Below are positions 26,150 to 39,041 of a DNA stretch of 64,000 nt, one piece after another; the stretch's first letter is position 1; each line of letters starts with the position of its first letter. The position numbers and the translations under genes were made by a program. The notes beneath the pieces were generated by a model. The model had not been told where the DNA came from. It did not search any database and worked only from the letters and a program-made list of their open reading frames with translations. This DNA comes from Wuchereria bancrofti (Eukaryota > Nematoda > Chromadorea > Rhabditida > Onchocercidae): positions 18,786,458 to 18,850,457 of the forward strand of contig SSBO01000012.1 in NCBI GenBank assembly GCA_005281725.1, in the 5' to 3' direction.

Positions 26150-27981
26150 TCAACAGAAATATGGTACTACTGGAAAAGGCATGAATCGCTTATGTCTGTG
26201 ACGACGATTCTGATCATTTATACGACGCTTTTCTCTTGACATCATATTCCATGGAAATTCCGTATGTGATGGATTTCGTACATCCCACAGAAAACTCTGC
26301 AATTGTTGACTATTAGTATTAAATTAAAAAAAAATTTTTTTATGACTGCTACAAAAATGAAAACAAGCAAAAAAGATTTTTTTCAAATTGTATATTTTAT
26401 TCATGCTAACATTTAACACTCAGCAAATGAATTACTCTATTCTTTTTATTATACTAAGTTCAGTTTTTTACTTTCTGTTATTCTGTTTACAAAATTAAAG
26501 GATCAAAAATCGCCTTATTTTAAAATAAATCTTTTAATTAATAATTTTTGTCGCTGAAAGGTATTACCTTACATTTAATCTTTGATTAATAATGCTATAT
26601 TTACTCAGAAATGATAATATTTTAGTCAAATTCATCTTTCAAAATAGCCAGTTTTCTTTTCTAAATTATTATTCAAATAGATTAAAACTTCATACAAGTC
26701 AAAAGGTCAAAAGTCAGGTGAGTTTATTATAACTTGAAAATGATTGCGATAAAATTAAGTTGGTTTAATAGCTTTATTGGCAAGAAGTTAGCATTGTTAA
26801 TTAAAGATGTATTTACAGAAATATTTTAATATTTCTGCAACAAAATTTGATTTAATAAAAAATTATTATTAGTTCTGCAATAAGCTAATTTTTACTATTT
26901 TATTTTTTTCTACTTGAAAACTGCTAACTTTTTTATAGATTATAAAGCTCAAATCAAATTAAAAACTAAAAAACTAACTCGTTGTATACTATCTTGAAGA
27001 TTTACACTCCAGCGATTTACTTCTTGATTATAGATTTCCAATTTTCGATAATCCATTACTGTCATATCACGTAAATATAAGCCATTTTTGTAGATTTTTC
27101 CATTCTAAACACTGCCTTTCTTTTTTAATGTTTTTTTTCATTCTTTTCTTTTTTTTTGTTTACAAACTACAAATAAATAAAATATCTTTAATCTAATTTA
27201 ATTATTTATATTCTATAAATTTTATACCAATATTTTAGAAAATTTCGAGTGCAAATTATTTTTGACAAAGAATGAAGGAAAAAAAGAAAAGAAAAATAAA
27301 ATAAAAATGATAAAACTGAAAAAAAGAAAAAAGAAAAAAGCGGTCCCTTATTGTTTGTAGTTTATTAATTAATGATTTCATGAAAATTTTTTAATGTTTT
27401 GTCATCAGCAAAAATAACGATCACTGAGCAAAATTGCTTAATTAAAAAATGAAAGAATGCAGAGAAAATTACAATAACATAGCATCCGTTACTACCAGAA
27501 ACAAATAGACCATTGGCATCGTAGCAAACATTGTTGACACAGATGACATTATTGTTGAAACTATTGATAATTGTATGTTGTACTTGTGATTTAACCAATG
27601 TAACAAGTAACAACAGATAGAAACTGAAAATTTTTATGAAATTATAGGCATTTGAATATTGTTAAATAAAATTATTAATAGAACATCAAATGGTCATTAT
27701 TGTTGATAATTTTTTTTTTTCCAAAACAACTATCATTTTCATACATATCATTATTTTAATTTCGGTTTTTTTTCTCGCATTTTCTTGGCTTTTTTGCTTT
27801 TTCATGTAAATAAACGCAATAGACTATTGCTATTAGATGCAAAATCTAAAATCTGAAATTAAGAAAAGAAATTTTAAAGAAAATTGAATTTATTCAATTT
27901 GTTCAAATGTTCGATCTTCTATTCTAATAAATAGCAAAAAGAACAAAAACACAGAGAAAAAAGAGAAGAAACTAACAGCAT
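26150..27981 (-). CDS. Secreted Pepsin-I3 domain protein, redundant full copy
   Basis: Exons at 27981-27977, 27623-27473, 27104-26979 and 26296-26150 match the gene at 10457-12289 with the same phases. One replacement is visible at the start of the last exon (Pro to Leu in the SFPWD segment), while other changes there are silent. It is most simply the other allele, since both flanks also match the first contig. Confidence 0.75.
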
Positions 27982-29544
27982 CTTCTCGCTGTGACATATA
28001 ATAAGTCGAAATAATAATGGAAACTCGAAAAGTTATTTAGTTGACTGAGAAAAGAGAATGAATTTTTTTTTTTTTTTTTAAGAGAGAATTAAACAAACGA
28101 AATATGTATGAATTAGAGATGAAAGAAGGATTGAAAAGTGTAATAAAAATGTTGTATTAAAGTGAATAAAGTGCAAAAATTTCAAAATAATTATTTAGAA
28201 AATTGATTTTTACAAAGTTTTAAGGAAGCAAAAAAACAGTTAATTTTGTCCTTTGTAAAATACTTCGCTGATGACAAAAATTGATACTTCAAATGAAAAG
28301 AAGAAAAAAAAACTTTGCCTCCTAAAAGTTTTATTTGCTCAGCAATAAAGTTAAATCGATCTCAGAAATCAACCATTTCAATCAGATTTGATGGTAATAT
28401 TTAAAAACGGAAATTTTTTTTTCGACAATTTTAAAATTGGCAAAAGAAATGAATAAATATTGATTTTTTGCAATTCTATTGCTGTTATATAATGAAGTTA
28501 TCAGTTTTAAAAGTGTAATTCAAATTGAGACCGTAGTTGAAATTAAATTTATCAGAAAATATTCATATGACATCTCGAATATAAAGAAAACCAGTCTTTA
28601 TATTCAGATTATTATCACACAAACGACATTGGTACAGAATGTTTGAAGGTCTTCTTCCTTGTTGTATCAGTGATAAGACTGAAGAAAAGTTAAAATGAAG
28701 TGGGTCAATTATTTATTGTAAATTATATTATTCATAATTTAGTTTAAAAAAAATAAATGTCTTTAATTAAATTTTCAATTTAATATCACTGTTGCCTTTA
28801 ATTTGTGCTTTCTTTTTCCTTTTTTAATAATATTATATTTTATAATTGCGTAATTATTTATTCATTATGATATTGTTATTTATACTTTGTTCTAAAAAGT
28901 ACTTTCATCCTTTTGATTGATAATAAAATTTGAAAACCCATTGTTTTGATTTGTTATCTTTTCTTCTTCATTTTTCTCCTCACAAACATTTCATGAAATA
29001 ATATTTACAAAATATTAACTATAAATATCTATGTAAAAATGTAATCGCCAGATTATAACATAAATTAAGAAATGAAATGCAATAATCACAATGCATCTTT
29101 AAAATTTATTTTATACCTCTTATCACTGCAAAACTATTTAGAATTGTTTGCAAAAAAAGGTGAAATATAAGTGTTTCATTGAAATGATAACGAAACTAAT
29201 AGAAATTTGTTTTCAGATTTTTTATGAAATCAGGAAAAAATTAACAGTTATCTCTTCTTGCTTCATTTTTCTCTTTACAAACATTTCATGAAATATTTAC
29301 AAAATATTGAATGTAAAAAATATCTATGCATATTTTTGTACATTATATGAGCAATTAGTTTGAAACATTGGAAAAATGAAATTACTAATTGTTCACAAAT
29401 AAAATTAAAAATAAACAGTTAGTTTTATTTCCAAAAAAAAAAAAAAACACAAATTTTTATCCTCCATATTATTTTTTCTATTATTTGAGTTAAACTATCA
29501 AAAATTTCAACTCTTTCTAACTAACGTAAAAGTAAACTAATCAA

Positions 29545-29545
29545 N
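29545..29545. other. Contig join (N)
   Basis: The right contig restarts at the equivalent of 28101. The match runs through 29544. Confidence 0.9.
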
Positions 29546-31014
29546 AATATGTATGAATTAGAGATGAAAGAAGGATTGAAAAGTGTAATAAAAATGTTGT
29601 ATTAAAGTGAATAAAGTGCAAAAATTTCAAAATAATTATTTAGAAAATTGATTTTTACAAAGTTTTAAGGAAGCAAAAAAACAGTTAATTTTGTCCTTTG
29701 TAAAATACTTCGCTGATGACAAAAATTGATACTTCAAATGAAAAGAAGAAAAAAAAACTTTGCCTCCTAAAAGTTTTATTTGCTCAGCAATAAAGTTAAA
29801 TCGATCTCAGAAATCAACCATTTCAATCAGATTTGATGGTAATATTTAAAAACGGAAATTTTTTTTTCGACAATTTTAAAATTGGCAAAAGAAATGAATA
29901 AATATTGATTTTTTGCAATTCTATTGCTGTTATATAATGAAGTTATCAGTTTTAAAAGTGTAATTCAAATTGAGACCGTAGTTGAAATTAAATTTATCAG
30001 AAAATATTCATATGACATCTCGAATATAAAGAAAACCAGTCTTTATATTCAGATTATTATCACACAAACGACATTGGTACAGAATGTTTGAAGGTCTTCT
30101 TCCTTGTTGTATCAGTGATAAGACTGAAGAAAAGTTAAAATGAAGTGGGTCAATTATTTATTGTAAATTATATTATTCATAATTTAGTTTAAAAAAAATA
30201 AATGTCTTTAATTAAATTTTCAATTTAATATCACTGTTGCCTTTAATTTGTGCTTTCTTTTTCCTTTTTTGATAATATTATATTTTATAATTGCGTAATT
30301 ATTTATTCATTATGATATTGTTATTTATACTTTGTTCTAAAAAGTACTTTCATCCTTTTGATTGATAATAAAATTTGAAAACCCATTGTTTTGATTTGTT
30401 ATCTTTTCTTCTTCATTTTTCTCCTCACAAACATTTCATGAAATAATATTTACAAAATATTAACTATAAATATCTATGTAAAAATGTAATCGCCAGATTA
30501 TAACATAAATTAAGAAATGAAATGCAATAATCACAATGCATCTTTAAAATTTATTTTATACCTCTTATCACTGCAAAACTATTTAGAATTGTTTGCAAAA
30601 AAAGGTGAAATATAAGTGTTTCATTGAAATGATAACGAAACTAATAGAAATTTGTTTTCAGATTTTTTATGAAATCAGGAAAAAATTAACAGTTATCTCT
30701 TCTTGCTTCATTTTTCTCTTTACAAACATTTCATGAAATATTTACAAAATATTGAATGTAAAAAATATCTATGCATATTTTTGTACATTATATGAGCAAT
30801 TAGTTTGAAACATTGGAAAAATGAAATTACTAATTGTTCACAAATAAAATTAAAAATAAACAGTTAGTTTTATTTCCAAAAAAAAAAAAAACACAAATTT
30901 TTATCCTCCATATTATTTTTTCTATTATTTGAGTTAAACTATCAAAAATTTCAACTCTTTCTAACTAACGTAAAAGTAAACTAATCAATAAAATATCACA
31001 ATTTGTTTTTGTTA
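29546..31014. repeat. Redundant intergenic contig, copy of 28101-29544
   Basis: No gene. It corresponds to about 12410-13890 of the first contig, in the diverged haplotype. Confidence 0.8.
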
Positions 31015-31015
31015 N
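31015..31015. other. Contig join (N)
   Basis: The right contig restarts at the equivalent of 30198. This contig then runs on past the first contig's end into new sequence at about 33335. Confidence 0.9.
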
Positions 31016-32663
31016 ATAAATGTCTTTAATTAAATTTTCAATTTAATATCACTGTTGCCTTTAATTTGTGCTTTCTTTTTCCTTTTTTGATAATATTATA
31101 TTTTATAATTGCGTAATTATTTATTCATTATGATATTGTTATTTATACTTTGTTCTAAAAAGTACTTTCATCCTTTTGATTGATAATAAAATTTGAAAAC
31201 CCATTGTTTTGATTTGTTATCTTTTCTTCTTCATTTTTCTCCTCACAAACATTTCATGAAATAATATTTACAAAATATTAACTATAAATATCTATGTAAA
31301 AATGTAATCGCCAGATTATAACATAAATTAAGAAATGAAATGCAATAATCACAATGCATCTTTAAAATTTATTTTATACCTCTTATCACTGCAAAACTAT
31401 TTAGAATTGTTTGCAAAAAAAGGTGAAATATAAGTGTTTCATTGAAATGATAACGAAACTAATAGAAATTTGTTTTCAGATTTTTTATGAAATCAGGAAA
31501 AAATTAACAGTTATCTCTTCTTGCTTCATTTTTCTCTTTACAAACATTTCATGAAATATTTACAAAATATTGAATGTAAAAAATATCTATGCATATTTTT
31601 GTACATTATATGAGCAATTAGTTTGAAACATTGGAAAAATGAAATTACTAATTGTTCACAAATAAAATTAAAAATAAACAGTTAGTTTTATTTCCAAAAA
31701 AAAAAAAAAACACAAATTTTTATCCTCCATATTATTTTTTCTATTATTTGAGTTAAACTATCAAAAATTTCAACTCTTTCTAACTAACGTAAAAGTAAAC
31801 TAATCAATAAAATATCACAATTTGTTTTTGTTACTTAAAAAGAATGAAAAAGCAAAAAGTTAGCAGAAAAAGGAACAACAATCAATTTTATCAATACAAC
31901 AACATTTAGCGGTAATTGAAAATAATTGAAAATGCAGAATTATTATTATTTTCTACAAAGTGAATTAACACAAAATGAATAGTAAAAAATTTTATCATTC
32001 GATAAAAATATTTGAAAAAAAAAACAGATTTTTATTATCACTTCTTTTTTTTGTACAAATCGTTGTGTTATTTATATATTATTTTATTTCAAAGAATTGA
32101 TATTTAAAAAAAAATTGTGTTTAGTGTTAAAATTTATTATATCTTTGCTTATATCACTATTATTATTATCACCATAATCACCATCACCACCATTATTATG
32201 AATTTGAGATTTTAAAAATAAATGAAAGAAAAATTCTTTTTTATGATAAATTAATAATTTGGAAAATTTCTTAATATCAGAAAGAGAAAGAAGAATGAAA
32301 TCAATGATATAGTAAATATATCATCACGATTATATTGGAACATACTGTTATATATTATTACTTGAGAAATAAAAGAAAATAGTGAATTGAATTTAAAAAA
32401 CAGTTCCAATGATAATTGTATAATTTGTTGCCTTGCTAATTATTAATTTTCCTTTTTTCTTTTATTTCAATAAACTATAGATCAGAAATATGCGAGCCCT
32501 TAAAAAATTTGAAATTTAACAATTTAAAAAATATAATACGCTAGCAAATCATTCTTTTCACAAACTTTTTCATTCAAAAAAAAGGAAATGGAAAAAATTG
32601 AAGGAAAAATTAATATAATACATTGAACAAATATTAAAATCGAAATGATTATAACCAGTTATG

Positions 32664-35600
32664 TTAGATATCTTTTTCAGGACATTGATTTGTAGGAGTG
32701 AATTCGGTAACAAAAATTTCGCCAATTATTTTCTGTATTAACATAAAAATGAAAATTACTGATACAGCACCAAAATAGCAACCATAAATAAAAAACTGAA
32801 ACATTTTGTAGTCAAAAATTTCAAAACGAAAAAAAAATAACTTATATTTTTGAAAATATCTGATAAAAAAATAATATACTAACTTTTTATCACTGTACAA
32901 CATTGTTTTTTTTTCTTTGAAAAGTTTAGTTATTGCAAATTAATAAATGGTTAGAAATGCTTCAACAAATATGATGCATCATATTGAAAATTTCGCGACA
33001 AAATTGGGATGAAAAATTTTCGTACGTAAAAACTTTTATTGTTTTGTTATTAATTTTTTTTTTGCAATTTTAAACAAATGATAATAATTTTTACAATTAA
33101 ATTTTTTTTTCAAAAGAAAATTTTATAACACTAATATATTTTGTCAAATAATTTTATAGTTTCACATGATAAACTAATAAACTTTTTAATTAAAATTTAT
33201 CACACTTTTTAATCAAAATTTATTCACTGAACATTTAACTAGTATGAAAATAAAAAAGTAAAACAGAAGAAAAATGAAATGAAATATTTATATCGGGAAT
33301 TCAATTCATCGATAATTTTATACTATAAAATTAAAAATTGGAGACCTGTGTGCGTATATCAAGTGCTAGGCCATGCTTATCAACAACAATTAGAGTTAGT
33401 ATTGTTTGAAGAAGAAGTGCAACAAAAGTACTGGAACCAAATACTAAGCCATAACTTGCTGTTGTCAATTCTGTAGCAATTATCGTACTGAAATGGAATT
33501 TATTCCACATATATAATTTTTTCTGTTAGAATTAAATAATTCACTCGTAATTTAATTTGGTTTTTTTTTACATATGAAGTTTAGAAAGACAAAAATATAT
33601 TTAAAAAAAAAAAAGTTCTTTTCAAACAAGTTTTTAAGAAAATATTTGAAATTATTTATTGTAATAAACGACAGCTTCAGAATATTGTATATATATGAAA
33701 TTATATTTTTTTTAAATAAATTGAAACTTTTTGGTAAAAATACTACTGCTTTATCGGTTGACATTTGAATGTTGAGCAATAATTATTAAATGAAAAAGTA
33801 CACAACCATTTGTTCAAATTACTCTAACATCTACAAAGCGCATTTGTCTTACCTTGCTGCAGTCATAAGTAATTGATAAATGATAGCAAGAGCGATGTAA
33901 AAGATATAAGCGATGAAAGCGCTGGTAGTTTGAGACATTACAATCAATAATATGGCGATAATCATTGAATTAATCCATATTACCAACTCGCCACATTTCA
34001 CCCAATCAATTTTCAAGTATTGAACAAAGAAACAAACAATTGCCCCTGTTTTTCAATTAACGTATTATTATTTCATTTAGCTAAGTTACTTTCAAAATCT
34101 TTAAAATTCCGTTCGAATTATTTCATTATATTAGCTGAAAAATTTATACTGAAATGTCTACACTTTAATATTGTACTAAAATTTAAATTAGAAATCTTAA
34201 TACCACTACTGATAAGATGCAATGTTATTGTTTAGTATTTAACATGTGCTTTTACAATTTTTATATTTTTCAATACATGGAATAAATTATTAGTAAATGA
34301 TCGTTAATTCAGTAATAATATTATACATTTTAACTTTTTGTTATTAAAAATCAAAAAAGTTTGTTTTAAATTGTTTTATTTCATTTTTTGAATTACTGAA
34401 AGTATACGAAATGGATGATTGTATGCGATTGAAATAATTGATAAAGCAAATCATTCATTCTATCTACATACCAATCAAAGTAGCTGTACATTCCGTAATA
34501 CCGTTATATGCTTCATCATCTTGTTGTAATAAAGCCCATAAATTTTGCACGTAATTTTGAACCTCAAAAAATAAACATTTAGAAAAAAAATTTTTTTAAT
34601 ACAGAAAAAAAATGCTAAACAAAATTAGATTAAACACTTCTAATCGTAAACTTAAATTTTTAACTTTTTTCTTTCACTAAATTACTGAAACATTTATAAA
34701 AAATTGTAAAAATGTTTTATAAGTTTATGATTTAAAAAAAAAAAACTAATGCACATAATTATTATGACTGTTATTATTATTATTACCATTGATAGATAAT
34801 TGATGTTACATCAATTATGATAACAATAACCTGCGATTGATTATTTCATATATTTATGGAATGGTTAGTTAAGCCACTTAGTTCTTGACCTATTTAGTAT
34901 CAAAATCCAACATTAGCTTTAAGAGAAATTTATATGTCTAAGATGTAATAATTTTTTTTTTAAAAAAGTTATAAAGAAATGTCATACTTGAAAGCTTCCA
35001 CAACTACCCAACGACCACCAAATGCACCATTTTAATACTATTCTTTTACTCTTGAAAATCATTAAATGTTTCCAAACATTTTGAAGATAAGTCTTCATTC
35101 CAGGGTCAACTGTTGATGGTATTGCATTTAGTGATACCCTGTGCTATATCCAAATTTACGTTGATAAAAAAATGACCAATAACTTATAAATGACTAATTA
35201 ATTAACTATTATGAAATGAAATATATTGAATTAAATGTATTGATGGAACGATCAAAGATAAAAAATGGCACTGAAAAAAATGATACGTATTTTAAAACTG
35301 TTAACCTTAAACTGTTAACCTTTCATCTTAAACTGTTAACCTTTCATCGTCATTTATTTCGACTGTTTGATCGCAATTTTCCACTTCTCTTAAATTTTTA
35401 TTCTTGATCATATTGGATGATATTGATGGAAGTATACATGCCATTAGTAAGGTAATACAACCGAAACCAAATGAAATCTAACAAACCAAAATTGATTTTA
35501 ATAAATAAAAAGACGAAAATAAGTTTGTTTAAAGTAAAAATATGTTCTTTAGAAGTAGTGAAAAAAAAGTTTGACAGTTATTTTCATCTCCAAAAAAAAA

Positions 35601-37231
35601 AAAAAATTAAGCCATTATGAGTTAATTGGTTGAAAATAATTATTTCAAGTAATATCTAAATTATAATTTATGCATCAAATCATTTTAATTTCTAAATCAA
35701 ACAATGCAATTCGATTGAGTATTTTATGGAATATTCTAATTTGCTTATTAATTTATTGATTTATACACGAATTTTACTCATTTTATTGCCATAATTTTAT
35801 TTTATTATATGTTTGTTTAATCAAAAAATAAATAAATTATTCACCTAACAATCAACTGAATTTATTTTAAATCAATTTGTTCACTAAACCGGTTTATTTT
35901 TTAAATTTCATTTATCAAATTAATATGTTGAGAAACTGTTTTAGAAAATGAGTTTATTAAAATATTTACTTGCCTCATGTAGTTGCAAATATGATACAAG
36001 ATGGGTTGAAATAAGCAGTTGACCGGATCCGTAAGCTAGAAATTTGCCGAACAGTGTAGCTGCTCTAACATATGAAGTGATACGTTTGAAATGCTTTTGA
36101 TCAATAACCGCATACATATAAGAAACGTAAGCAATATCGGATGCTGTTGACAATCCTAGTAATTAAATCCATTAATTAATGTGCATCAATCAATTTTAAT
36201 TAATAATTCAGCCTAATTTTTAAATTTATTCTTTCATATACTAATTCAATCATTTTATTTCTTTTTTTAAAAGAATATTTAAAAAAAATTGCTTTAGGAC
36301 AATTATTATACAAACCGAAAGTTATTTCCATTAATTGCATTTGCCATACTTTATTACCCCAAAGAATGATTGCGTGAGAAGCGCAATATGACATCGCTTC
36401 AAGGACAACAATTGGCTTATGTCGCAATGCATCAGTAAGAAAAAATATGGGTATCTGAAAAGTAACATTAATTTGAAGTGTGGGTTAATTAAAGTTTAAT
36501 CTATTTTTCCATTTAAAGCTATTATTTGAAAATAATTTTTAATAGCTAATGGTAAAAAAAAGAGGAAAAATAAAATAAAAGGTTTGATTGCGATATTATA
36601 TATGATTTTGGAAAGAATGAATACTTAAGTAAGAAAATAAAGAAATAAATAAAAATTATTGAGTATTATGGTTGTTTATCTAATTTATAAAATTCAGTCA
36701 ATTTTTATTGTCCATATTTTTCATATATTGAAAAGAAGGAAAATATTTTATCACTGTTAGTTTTAAAAAAGCATTATTTTTCTTAATCATTAACAAAAAT
36801 GATATTATAATAGAATCTAATTTTAAATTCAATACTACAAGTGATATAATTTAAAAAAAACGAATTATTTTAACTATAATCATTGCTTTCCCATTTTATC
36901 TCACTTATATTTCTTACATAATTTTGCTATTTCTAATTACAATCATTCATTTTAAATTATTTTCATTCTTTTCTATCTCAAACCAATTAATTAATTAGTG
37001 CTAAAAAGAAGGAAACTAATATTTGTTACAATGAATTAATTATTCGAAAGAACTTACCAATGCAACCAAATATGAATAAGTCCATAACGGATATATTTGA
37101 CTGTACAATTGAACATCAGTAAAATTTTTATAGGATGAAACGAGGAACGGTGTTAAAAATGGAGTTGCAGGACGAAATTTTTTGATCATTCCAAATAAAC
37201 ATATGAAATATGCTAAATGTTTCCAATACAT
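32664..37231 (-). CDS. SLC19-family thiamine/folate-type transporter A
   Basis: A multi-pass plasma-membrane carrier of the reduced folate carrier family. Nine exons (5' to 3'): 37231-37058, 36454-36316, 36155-35974, 35477-35341, 35138-34988, 34562-34472, 34045-33853, 33487-33346, 32795-32664. Together 1341 nt, 446 aa. Family signatures: [10 protein letters not shown] at residues 19-28, NFT glycosylation site at 36-38, [10 protein letters not shown] at 46-55, then [42 protein letters not shown].....[13 protein letters not shown] and [14 protein letters not shown] before the last segment. The IYPxWTYSYL form resembles thiamine carriers more than folate carriers, but the substrate is inferred. 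Intron 3 appears to use a GC donor (GAG/GCAAGT). The exon 4 donor lies in a 21-bp tandem repeat. It sits head to tail with paralogue B, which has the same exon plan. Confidence 0.9.
33488..33852. other. Intron 7 of transporter A, no internal gene
   Basis: Small overlapping open frames on both strands (33552-33779) are AT-driven and fall in the intron. Nothing else is seen. Confidence 0.6.
35306..35347. repeat. Perfect 21-bp tandem repeat over a splice donor
   Basis: Two exact 21-bp units lie at 35306-35326 and 35327-35347, plus a partial unit at about 295-308 in the 35.2 kb block (35295-35308). On the minus strand each unit carries the AAAG/GTTAAC donor of exon 4. Only the first donor reached keeps the frame, because reading on meets a TAA within the unit. 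Confidence 0.85.
35971..35976 (-). other. Probable GC-AG intron donor
   Basis: Exon 3 of transporter A ends GAG/GCAAGT. The nearby GT (GCAA/GTAAAT) would break phase with exon 4, whereas GC keeps the frame and aligns exactly with the exon 3/4 junction of paralogue B (CAG/GTATTA). GC-AG introns are a known minor class. Confidence 0.7.
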
Positions 37232-37813
37232 TTCCACTGATCATATATTATCTGTAATTAACATTTTTTTTCATTTTTAATTTTTTCTAAATTTTTTGTT
37301 AAAAATTCAATCAAATTTTATTTTTTACTTTTGTTATTTCTTCCATAAATACACACACATACACATATACAGACAAATACAATTTTAAAAAATTGAGCGC
37401 AAATGGTACAGAGTAAAATGATCAAGGATTGGTAGGGAGGAACATAATGAGAACGGGAAAATATTAAATGATGATGACGATGAGTGTTTTATTGGTTGTG
37501 TAAATGAAAAGGCGCAAAATGTTTTTTTTTTTTTGTTAAAATTCAAACGTTCGTTCATTTCCATCTTTCTATCCTATTCTAGCACACTTTTTACACTTTC
37601 AATAGTGACAAGTGTCTAAAATAAAAATTAAATAAATTATCTTTTCGTTCCTTTTCTTTTATTAAACAATGCTACTAATCATTTCGCTACATAATTTACA
37701 CAAATAATTGGTTCATTTCATGGTATTTCTTTTTTTTTCAACGAGGAAAGAATTATTATTTTTTTGTTATTTTTTAAGTGTTTAATCTTTTTTTAAAGAT
37801 ATTTTAAAGGTAT

Positions 37814-37840
37814 TATATATATATATATATATATATATAA
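37814..37840. repeat. AT dinucleotide microsatellite
   Basis: A run of roughly a dozen AT units in intergenic DNA upstream of transporter A. Confidence 0.75.
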
Positions 37841-39040
37841 GATATTTATGAAGTGATAGAAAAAATAAATGCTAGAAAAGTTTTGAAATAAGAAATTTAA
37901 TTAAGTATTGGTTATAAAATATAGATAAGTGGAAAATAATACTAATATTAAGGAAAATTTTGAAATTGAAATAAACTGTTTTGTTAATTGCTTTATTAAT
38001 TATTATATACATGTGTAAAATTATTTCATGAAATGAATAGGAAAATTTAAATATCATTGGAATAAATGTATCAGTGAAATGAAATTGCAGTTGTCATTAA
38101 AGAAAGATAATGCTGACAAACGAGTTTTTTCTTTTTCTTTTTTCTTTCCTTTTTTTTTTGCTAACAAATTTTGAACTGTCATCTTTTGGCGCACAATTTA
38201 CCACTTTTTTTTTTCATTTTTTAAACAGTAGAAAAAAGAATAATAAATAGCAACATGAAAATAGTGCAAAGTCCTACTTTAGCTAAATGCATGACAATAA
38301 ATTATAATTTGTTAGTCTTAAAATTAAAACAAAAAAAAGGGAACAATTCATTTTAACAATATTTAGATATTTCGAATCAAATGAATTACCATTAGTTGTT
38401 CATAGATCTTTATAATATCAAAACATGCAATTGCAATAAATGTGCAATTTCTTCTTTTAAATTAGTGGGAGCATAAATAGCAGAGAATTTTTGTGAATTT
38501 TCTTATTTTTAAAATTTGTTGAACTATCTGCTTTTGTATGCGTCTGCATCTGTGTACTGTACGGAGCGCCTCAAAATGTAGTAGCATTTGAGTGAATGAA
38601 TGATAGGAAAAATGAAAAATTCAGCTAAACTAAATCAAACTAAACCAAATATTACATCAGATGACTGCTCAAACTATTCAACTTATACATACTGATATAT
38701 ACATCGTTTTAGTTTTAATATAAAATAAAAATTTTTTATATCAAAAATTAATTGTAAGCAAAACTTCATGCAACGTATTAATATACAAATATTTACATAA
38801 TAATATATTAAAATTGTCAGTATTTTCTATCAATAAAATAATATTTTATTTTTTTCTAATAAAAATTATTCTTCCTTTTTTGACAAAAAAATGATGAGAA
38901 AAAAGAAAAAAATACAAGTTTTACATATCTGATATTACATAAAATATAAATATCATAATAGTAATAATAATCATTTTAGTATTATTTCTTATGAAAGAAA
39001 GTAGCCCATAGTTATTTATATAGTAAATTATTAAAAGTTA

Positions 39041-39041
39041 N
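39041..39041. other. Contig join (N)
   Basis: The right contig restarts at the equivalent of 37918. The overlap is not identical: the left version has about 75 extra bases near 38632-38710 that the right version lacks near 39760. Confidence 0.9.

Noticed and set aside
15396..33334. True segmental or tandem gene duplication of collagen and Pepsin-I3 genes
   Set aside because: Copies begin and end exactly at N joins, are contained within earlier contigs, and differ like alleles. Contig redundancy is simpler, though read data would settle it.
33279..33476. Plus-strand frame over transporter A exon 8
   Set aside because: Antisense shadow of exon 8, which encodes the conserved [14 protein letters not shown] end on the minus strand.
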